This document shows, piece after piece, positions 56,136 to 64,000 of a stretch of 64,000 nt of DNA. The notes below the pieces were generated by a model. The model was not told the origin of the DNA. It was given only the letters and a program-made list of their open reading frames with translations, and ran no database searches. Made by a program: the position numbers and the translations under genes. Each line of letters begins with the position of its first letter. The first letter of the stretch is position 1. Where the stretch lies: assembly GCA_933228675.1 (NCBI GenBank), contig OW121740.1, positions 159,646,486 to 159,710,485 on the forward strand, in the 5' to 3' direction. The DNA comes from Stomorhina lunata (lineage: Eukaryota; Arthropoda; Insecta; Diptera; Rhiniidae).

Positions 56136-58062
56136 TCATGAACTAACATTCGTATCGTTACAGTTAATTTTACTGCATTTGCTCGTAGAGGTTTATAATA
56201 GGTTTACGGTAGCACTAGATGGCGTTGTTGAATACGTAGGACCACAGGCCATGTTGAAAAGACAATACTACATAAAAATGTTGGTAAAAATGGCGGTTTT
56301 TATATAAAACAAAGTATAATTTGTATCAAAACTTTTTACTTCTTCAAATACTAAAATTTCTTAATGGTTCTTGGAACTTAATGCTTAATCAATCGTTGTC
56401 AAATGTGAAAAAATATCTCAAAAATATATCTGAAATCGATTGATTTGAAACGATCGATTCCATTACATACCCGAATATTTTTTTTAATATTTCAACTTTT
56501 TCTTCAAGATCTTCAAAGAATTGCATCCCCAAAACATAAATAACAAACATTTTCTTATACTAAAACTTTCGTAAAGATATATAGACAAAAATTTAGTATT
56601 ATAGGCTTTTGTTACGGCCTCTTTTTAAAGTTCTAGAAATTCTTAAGAAATTTTACTTAAGAATATTAAAATTTTCAAACAAGTACAGCCCAAAGTATTA
56701 TATAGATTGATTTAAAACGAGAACAATATACAAAGAAACTCTCACGTATCACAATCCATTCTACTGGAAAACATTTTCCAGCTTTTCTACAAAAAATATA
56801 AAATATATTTCCACTTTTACATGAAAAAGAAAACAGGCGGCTTTTAAAAGTATGTAAAAACAAGGAAAAATCATAAAAACGAGCAGCAACAAAAAGAAAA
56901 TCGAACAAGCGATGGAAAAAAGTAAAGAAACCGAATATTATAAGAAGTAGAAAAAAAAAAATCAAGTAATCAATCATTTGCAATGTGGAACCACGCCTAT
57001 GCTACCCGGTGATTAGTCAGCAGAAAAAGAAAATATGGCTAAAAATTGTGTGAGCGAAATGTTTCTTTCGTGTTTGATGATGTTGATGTGGTATGAAGTG
57101 GCGGTACGGCGGCTTTATTGGTGTTATCCACCACTGTTAGGTATAAGCGGCTGCTGTTGATGCCTCTGATGATAAAGGCGATAGATTTAAGAAATAAGAT
57201 ACCAAATAATACAATAGTATTAATAAACATTTAGAAAATTTTATACAATTCTCTCGCATCTTATCAATAAACAAAATTTCAGTTAGTTAAGGAGGAGAGT
57301 GTATGTAATACATACACACAAAAACAAGGAAAAGGAAATATAACACACACAAACATCTCAGCACAGCAGCCCTCACTTATACCAATTTAAAAAATACCCT
57401 TCTTTTACTGATACAATTTGAGATTATGCTGCCATTAAAACTAAAGCGCATGTTTCGTTTTAAGAATAAGGGTTGGTTTTCTTATGTACAATTAATGCAA
57501 AGCCCTTTCCCCAGTAGATGTATATATATATAAATATCTGTGTAAGTATTTGTTAGTACCACCATTATTTTCTTGGAATAAGGGCCCCATATTGTATGAA
57601 GAAAAAAAAAATGTAATTTAAATTTTATTAATTTATCTTTCTTCGTCTTGGTCTAGTGAACCAATAACTTGAAGTTTAATTAAATTTCGTATTCATACTT
57701 TCAGTAACAGTTTGTTACGCTAACTAAAATTTATAGATTTTAAGCTGAAATACTTATCAGTGTTTGATAAATGGTCATAGATTTGGGCGAAAGAAAAAAA
57801 ATGTATAAATTAAGTTAAAAGAAATTTTATATAAAAGTTATTTAAATTGATTGTGTTTGAAGATACTTTAATCGAAAAATAAAATTCTTTGCTACTTATT
57901 CAGCTGGTGCTTAATTATAGACCAAAAACATAGGCATGACTTCGCTTAAGAAAGAAAAAAATTCCTGATAGGATATAGCTGGAAAAATTTTTTTAAATTT
58001 TCCAATAAAAATACGCAATTTTTAAAAAATTACCTGTCAAATAAGAAAAATTTTATATAAAA
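56136..58062. other. Unique sequence, relatively GC-rich near 57.0-57.5 kb
   Basis: No supported exon. On the minus strand at 57024-57010 lies CTGCTGACTAATC, a half-match to the CNC-Maf element TGCTGACTCAGCA. Frames at 56675-56983 and 57039-57230 (minus) lack family resemblance. Confidence 0.4.
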
Positions 58063-58868
58063 ACAAGTAAGAAAGCGCTATAGTCGGTCAAGCCGACCAT
58101 ACGATACCCTTCACCACTAAGGTCAAAGGTGTTATTTTTCCTGTGTAAAGACAAATATTTGCTAAATTTTGCCATCATACAAACATTTTCTCAAAACGTA
58201 TATATTCAACCTGTTTCCGTCATTTGGACTTATATGAGAGCTAGGGTCAAATGTGGACCGATTATCTCGAAATTTGGCAGATTGATTACAGTTGTTACAA
58301 AAATTATGTATGCAAAAAATAAACTCAAAATTTTCATTATCTTTAGATTTACGGGCGTTTTAGTGATTTTTTGTCTCATTTAGTGCGTTTTTGAAGAAGA
58401 GTTTGTATGGGAGCTATGGTCAAATATGGACCGATTTCAACGAAATTTGGTACAGTGATTTACGTGTACATAAGCAGTATCTGTTTAAAATTTCATGAAA
58501 AAATATTGATATTTGTGGCCAATATAGCAATTCCGGGAAGTGGGACCTATGGGAGGTACCATAAATAATGGACCTATTTTGACCAATTTCAATAGCCATG
58601 GTCCCATTATCAAAAAAATGATCTGTACCAAATTTCATCAAATTATCTTTAGAATTGCGACCTGTAGTTTGATTACAAGGTTTACATGGGGGTCCAGCCA
58701 GCCAGCCAGACGGACGGACGGACGGACGGACATCGCTAAATCGACTCAGAAAGTGATTCTAAGCCTATTGGTATACTAAAAGGTGGGTCTAAGACAAATA
58801 TTTCTATGCGTTACAAACATCAGCACAAACTTATAATACCCTTTCCACCTATGGTGGTGAAGGGTATA
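58063..58868 (+). mobile_element. Family D copy D7, full length
   Basis: ACAAGTAAGAAAGCGC to GGTGGTGAAGGGTATAA, all blocks present, (GGAC)n longer than in other copies. Nearly identical to D2, so these two moved recently. It borders satellite H directly. Confidence 0.9.
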
Positions 58869-61800
58869 ATAAGAAATTTTTAATTTTTTTTAATTTTTGA
58901 AAAATTTCCAATAAAAATAAGAAATTTTTGAAAAGTTTCTTAGAAAAATAAGAAATTTTTGAAAAATTTCTTAGAAAATCAAAAATTTTTAAAAAATTTC
59001 CTATAAAAATAAGAAATTTTGGAAAAATTTCCTATAAAAATAAGAAATTATTGAAAAATTTCCTATAAAAATAAGAAATTTTTGAAAAATTTCCTATAAA
59101 AATAAGAAATTTTTGAAAAATTTCCTATAAAAATAAGAAATTATTGAAAAATTTCCTATAAAAATAAGAAATTTTTGAAAAATTTCCTATAACTAAGAAA
59201 TTTTTGAAAAATTTCCTATAACTAAGAAATTTTTGAAAAATTTCCTATAAAAATAAGACATTTTTGAAAAATTTCCTATAAAAATAAGAAATTTTTGAAA
59301 AATTTCCTTTAAAAATAAGAAATTTTTGAAAAACTTACTATAAAAATAAGAAATTTTTGAAAAATTTCCTTTAAAAATAAGAAATTTTTGAAAAATTTCC
59401 TTTAAAAATAAGAAATTTTTGAAAAATTTTATATAAAAATAAGAAATTTTTGAAAAATTTCCCAGAAAAATAAGATTTTTTCTTAATAATTTCCTTTAAA
59501 AATAAGAAATTTTTAAAAAATTTGCTATAAAAATAAGTAATTTTTGGAAAAACTGCCTGTAAAAATAGGAAATTTTTAAACAAAATTTCCTATAAAAATA
59601 GGAAATTTTTGAAAAACTTCCTATAAGAATAGCTAATTTTTGAAAAATTTCCTATAAAAAAAGATATTTTTAAAAAATTTTCTTTAAAAATAAGAAATTT
59701 TTGAAAAATTTCTTATAAAAATAAGAAATTTTTGAAAAATGTTCTTATAAAAATAAGAAATTTTTGAAAAATGTTCTTATAAAAATAAGAAATTTTTGAA
59801 AAATTTCCTATAAAAATAGAAAATTTTTGAAAAATTTCCTTTAAAAATAAGAAATTTTTAGAAAAATGTCCTATAATAATAAGAAATTTTTTAAAGATGT
59901 CCTATACAATTTTAAATGTTTGAAAATTTTCCTATAAAACTAAGAAATTTTTCAAAAACTTCCTATAAAAATAAGAAATTTTTAAAAAATTTCCTGTAAA
60001 ACTAAGAAATTTTTGAAAAATTTCCTATAAAAATTAGAAATTTTTAAAAAATTTCTTATAAAAATAAGAAATTTTTAAAAATTTTTTTATAAAAATAAGA
60101 AATTTTTAAAAAATTTCTTATAAAAATAAGAAATTTTTAAAAAATTTCTTAGAAAAATAAGAAATTTTTGAAAAATTTCCCATAAAAATAAGAAATTTTT
60201 GAAAAATTACCTATAAAAATAAGAAATTTTTGAAAAATTTCCTATAAAAATAAGAAATTTTTGAAAAATTTCCTATTAAAATAAGAAATTTTTGAAAAAT
60301 TTCCTTTAAAACTAAGAAATTTTTGAAAAATTTCCTTTAAAAATAAGAAATTTTTGAAAAATTTCCTTTAAAAATAAGAATTTTTTGAAAAATTTCCTTT
60401 AAAAATAAAAAAAATTTTTTTAAATTTTCTATGTACATAAGAAATTTTTGAAATATTTCCTATAAAAATTAGAATTTTTTAAAAAAATTGTTACAAAAAT
60501 GAGAAATTTTTGAAAATTTTCCTATAACAGTAAGAAATTTTTAAAAAATTTGCTATAAAAATAAGAAATTTTTGAAAAATTTCCTATCAAAATAGGAAAT
60601 TTTCGGAAATTTTCCTATAAAAATAAGAAATTTTTGAAAAAATTCCTATAAAAATAAGAAATTTCTGAAAAATTTCTTAGAAAAATAAGAAATTTTTGAA
60701 AAATTTCCTATAAAAATAAGAAATTTTGAAAAAATTTCCTGTAAAACTAAGAAATTTTTGAAAAATTTCCTATAAAAATTAGAAATTTTTAAAAAATTTC
60801 TTATAAAAATAAGACATTTTTAAAAATTTTTTTATAAAAATAAGAAATTTTTAAAAAATTTCTTATAAAAATAAGAAATTTTTAAAAAATTTCTTAGAAA
60901 AATAAGAAATTTTTGAAAAATTTCCCATAAAAATAAGAAATTTTTGAAAAATTACCTATAAAAATAAGAAATTTTTGAAAAATTTCCTATAAAAATAAGA
61001 AATTTTTGAAAAATTTCCTATTAAAATAAGAAATTTTTGAAAAATTTCCTTTAAAAATAAGAAATTTTTGAAATATTCCTTTAAAAGGAAGACATTTCTA
61101 AAAAAATTTCCTTTAAAACTAAAAAATTTTTGAAAAATTTCCTTTAAAAATAAGAAATTTTTGAAAAATTTCCTTTAAAAATAAGAAATTTTTGAAAAAT
61201 TTCCTTTAAAAATAAAAATTTTTTTTTTAAATTTTCTGTGTACATAAGAAATTTTTGAAATATTTCCTATAAAAATTAGAATTTTTTAAAAAATTTGTTA
61301 CAAAAATGAGAAATTTTTGAAAATTTTCCTATAACAGTAAGAAATTTTTAAAAAATTTGCTATAAAAATAAGAAATTTTTGAAAAATTTCCTATCAAAAT
61401 AGGAAATTTTCGGAAATTTTCCTATAAAAATAAGAAATTTTTGAAAAAATTCCTATAAAAATAAGAAATTTCTGAAAAATTTCCTATAAAAATAAGAAAT
61501 TTTTGAAAAATTTCCTATAAAAATAAGAAATTTTTGAAAATTTCCTTTAAAAATAAGAAATTAAAAAAAAATTCCTTTAAAACTAAGAAATTTTTTAAAA
61601 ATTTTCTATAAAACTAAGAAATTTTAAAAAAATTTTCTATAAAAATAAGAAATTTTTGAAAAATTTGCTATAAAAATATGAAATTTTTGAAAAAATTTGC
61701 TATAAAAATAAAAAAATGTTTAAATATTTCCTAAAAAAAATAAGAAATTTTTGAAAAATTTCCTATAAAAATAAGAATTTTTTGAAAACTTTCCTATAAA

Positions 61801-61875
61801 AATTAGAAATGTTTGAAAAGTTTCCTATAAAAATAAGAAATTAAAAAAAAAAATCCGATCAAAATAAGAAATTTT
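58869..61875 (+). repeat. 31-bp AT satellite array H
   Basis: Units AAAAATAAGAAATTTTTGAA plus AAATTTCCTAT, about 97 copies, with CCTTTAAA, CTTATAAA and AACTAAG variants. Long block duplications: the ATTACCTATAAA marker at about 60206 and 60951, the CGGAAATTTTCC marker at about 60604 and 61410. Starts right after the 3' end of family D copy D7. Confidence 0.95.
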
Positions 61876-63175
61876 CGAAAATAAAAAGTTTTGAAAATTT
61901 TCTAAAATGTCATTAAAGGGTTAAGAGATCCACAAAACATTTGCGCTTCTGTCATGTCATTTTTTTAATAGTTGAAAATGCAAATTTACAAATCTAACAA
62001 TTATTTTGCATTTAAATCATTTCAATTAATTAAAGCAGAAATTCTAAACAGAAAAATTCAATGTTGGTGGCATAAAACATGATCAAGTGAAACTTTTAAA
62101 ATCATTTGACTGTAATTGACCAAATGATTAATTTCAACTAAAAACTAAAGAGACTTCTATCCCCCAGAAACATGACTCCTGTAGTGACCAAAAGGGAGAT
62201 TTGAGGCATTTGCAATATCTTGGGAAAAAACAACAACGAACAGTTGTTGGTGGTGTCAACATGCAGTTATTTAATGATGAATCGTTTGAGATCTTTAAGA
62301 GATCATCTTTGAATTTGAAATTTTATTAATGATCTTTAAACAAACAAAAATCAACAGTTGAAATTCAAATAAGAGAAAAGAGGGAAGATTTAAGAGTAAG
62401 AAGAGTATAACAAAACAAGGAAGCCTTAAATTAAAATTCTTAAACAAATTTTTCCTTTTTTCTTGACTAAATGATTTTACACACTTGTAAAGTATAACTC
62501 ATTATTGTCATGATTAGGCAACTTTTTGTCTTTAAATTACAAGACTAAAATCTACTAACTCTGTCTCTATCTTCAGAGGATTTGTAAATGTGGTTTTATT
62601 ACTTAAGAAGGCGGCAAAAAAATTACAAAATTTTGAAACCAAAAACTATTTGTCAATCTAAATTTCAAAATTAAATCCATCATCAGTGTCAGCTCGGGTT
62701 TCTTTTAAACTGTTTCACTTTGAATTTTGTTAGATCGTAAAGAAGTATCTTTAAAATTAGTTATATTTGAAATGATCAAAAATCAATTTATCTTTTCTTG
62801 TCCAAAAAAAAAAGCGCTTCTTTTGATATATTTTTTTATATTTGTAAAGAAATTGGTTTTATTTTTTTTTTTATTTATAAGATAAAAATCTATTTGTTAA
62901 ATTTGACTGTGGTCTTTTATTTCATTGAATTATATAATAAAAGACATCATTGATCACACCTTTTGTAGATTGTTTCGACTTTTGGTGGAACAAAACACTT
63001 GTTTGTTAAATTATCAAAAGGGAACAACTGATCTTTTCTTTTACTTTAGGGGGGTTTTAGTGTCAATATTTTGTATTTTAGCGGTTTTTAATGTCAAACT
63101 GTCTTTGGTCAAAATATGTTAAGTAAAATTAATGATAGGAAAGTAAATATTTAAAGTTCCAACCAAATTTTGCTT
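61876..63175. other. Unique intron-like or upstream sequence
   Basis: Single-copy island between the two H arrays. No gene supported; the plus-strand frame at 62925-63122 is not recognisable. Confidence 0.5.
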
Positions 63176-64000
63176 AAAAAAATTTATTGAAATTTTTCTA
63201 TATAAAAAAATTAAAAAAAAAATTCTTATTTTTATCGGAATTTTTTTTTTAGCAATTTCTTATTTTTATAGGAAAATTTTCAAAATTTTCAAAATATTCT
63301 TAATTTTATAGGAAAATTTTCAAAAATTTCTTATTTTTATAGGAAAATTTTCAAATATTTCTTATTTTTATAGGAAAATTTTCAAAAATGTTTTGTTAAT
63401 ATAGGAAATTTTTCAAAATTTTCTTATTTTTAAAGGAAATTTTTTTAAAAAACTTATTTTTTTATAGGAAATTATTCAAAAACTTCTTATTTTAAAAATA
63501 TTTTTTTTTTTAATTTCCAATTTTTATAAAAAAAAAATTTTCACATTTTTTTTTAATTTTCTTATTTTTATAGGAAATTTTTAAAAAGTTTTTTATTTTT
63601 TTAGAAAATTTTGCAAAAATGTCTTATTCTTATAAGAATTTTTTCAAAAAATTCTTATTTTTTTTTTTAGGAAATTTTTTAAAAATTTGTCATTTTGGTA
63701 TGAAAATTTTTGAAAAATTTCTTATTATTTAAATAGGAAATGTTTATAAAATTTCTTATTTTAAAAAGAACGTTTTTCAAAAATTTCTTATTTTTACAAA
63801 AAAAAAATTGCAAAAATTTCTTATTTTTACCGAAAAATTTTCAAAAGATTTATAGACAATTTTTCAAAAACTTCTAATTTTTATAGGAAATTTTTCAAAA
63901 ATTTCTTATTTTTATAGGAAATTTTTCAAAAATTTCTTATTTTTATACGAAAATTTTTTAAAAATTTCTTATTTTTATGGAAATTTTTCAAAAATTTCTT
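63176..64000 (-). repeat. 31-bp AT satellite array H, inverted (runs off the window)
   Basis: Units AAATTTCTTATTTTTATAGG plus AAATTTTTCAA are the reverse complement of array H at 58869-61875. With the 1.3-kb island between them, the two arrays form a very large inverted repeat. Confidence 0.93.

Noticed and set aside
56675..56983. 102-residue minus-strand frame with hydrophobic N-terminus
   Set aside because: Phe/Leu/Ile-rich because of A-rich DNA on the plus strand. No family resemblance, splice sites or conserved motif.

Overview
The window looks like euchromatic intron sequence from a higher fly (Diptera; a large, AT-rich genome of calyptrate type is my guess, species not determinable). 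It is very AT-rich and has almost no coding sequence. It is packed with transposable elements and short-period AT satellites. The only host-gene evidence is two minus-strand exons at 43957-44127 and 43293-43386. They encode a Neh2-like region with a DLG-type Keap1-binding motif (LWKQDVDLGYS) followed by the start of an ETGE-type motif (IDNET, split by the next intron). This matches the Nrf2 orthologue cap-n-collar isoform C (cnc). The rest of the window is then best read as the very long introns of this gene, plus perhaps upstream sequence on the right.

Layout, left to right. 1-895 is a 31-bp AT satellite. 1.5-2.3 kb holds a TA-flanked MITE. 3.6-4.9 kb holds a complete mariner-type element with one in-frame stop. 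5.5-18.3 kb is a nest of two non-autonomous families. One I call family D: about 800 bp, from ACAAGTAAGAAAG to GGGTATAA with a terminal hairpin, seven copies in the window. The other I call family FB: long inverted arms, one copy carrying exactly 13 units of a 95-bp repeat. A 561-bp almost wholly palindromic TA-flanked element is nested in one D copy. 14.9-17 kb and 22-22.7 kb carry inverted copies of a repeat marked by GTAGCGTCCGTCACAG. 18.86-21.55 kb is a hAT-type element (8-bp duplication GGTGGACC) that contains a LINE reverse-transcriptase remnant, which is itself split by a second hAT-type element (8-bp duplication GTCAGCAT) containing a D copy. 23.6-26.0 kb has two head-to-tail elements ending in a CCGAGC hairpin, one with an internal 132-bp array. 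26.3-27.6 kb is a second mariner copy.

From 29.4 to 43 kb the window is mostly satellites with 28-31-bp periods, including about 4 kb of a 28-bp repeat with higher-order duplications. The cnc exons follow. Then come a decayed mariner relative (45.6-46.7 kb), a tRNA-headed SINE (46.8-47.1 kb; sister copy at 29 kb), a 122-bp hairpin (47.72-47.84 kb), a LINE scrap (48.2 kb), satellites (50.3-52.7 and 54.5-55.7 kb), a second type of LINE scrap (55.9-56.1 kb), a D copy (58.1-58.9 kb) and 31-bp satellites to the end (58.9-61.9 kb, and 63.2-64.0 kb inverted).

No element here is clearly autonomous. The two mariner copies are nearly identical but both broken, so any transposase for them would have to come from elsewhere. 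The most unusual large-scale feature is that about 20 kb (a third) of the window is satellites with different consensus sequences but one shared design: about 30 bp, A5/T5 blocks around short palindromes such as CTATAG. They lie in the introns beside two exons of a stress-response regulator.
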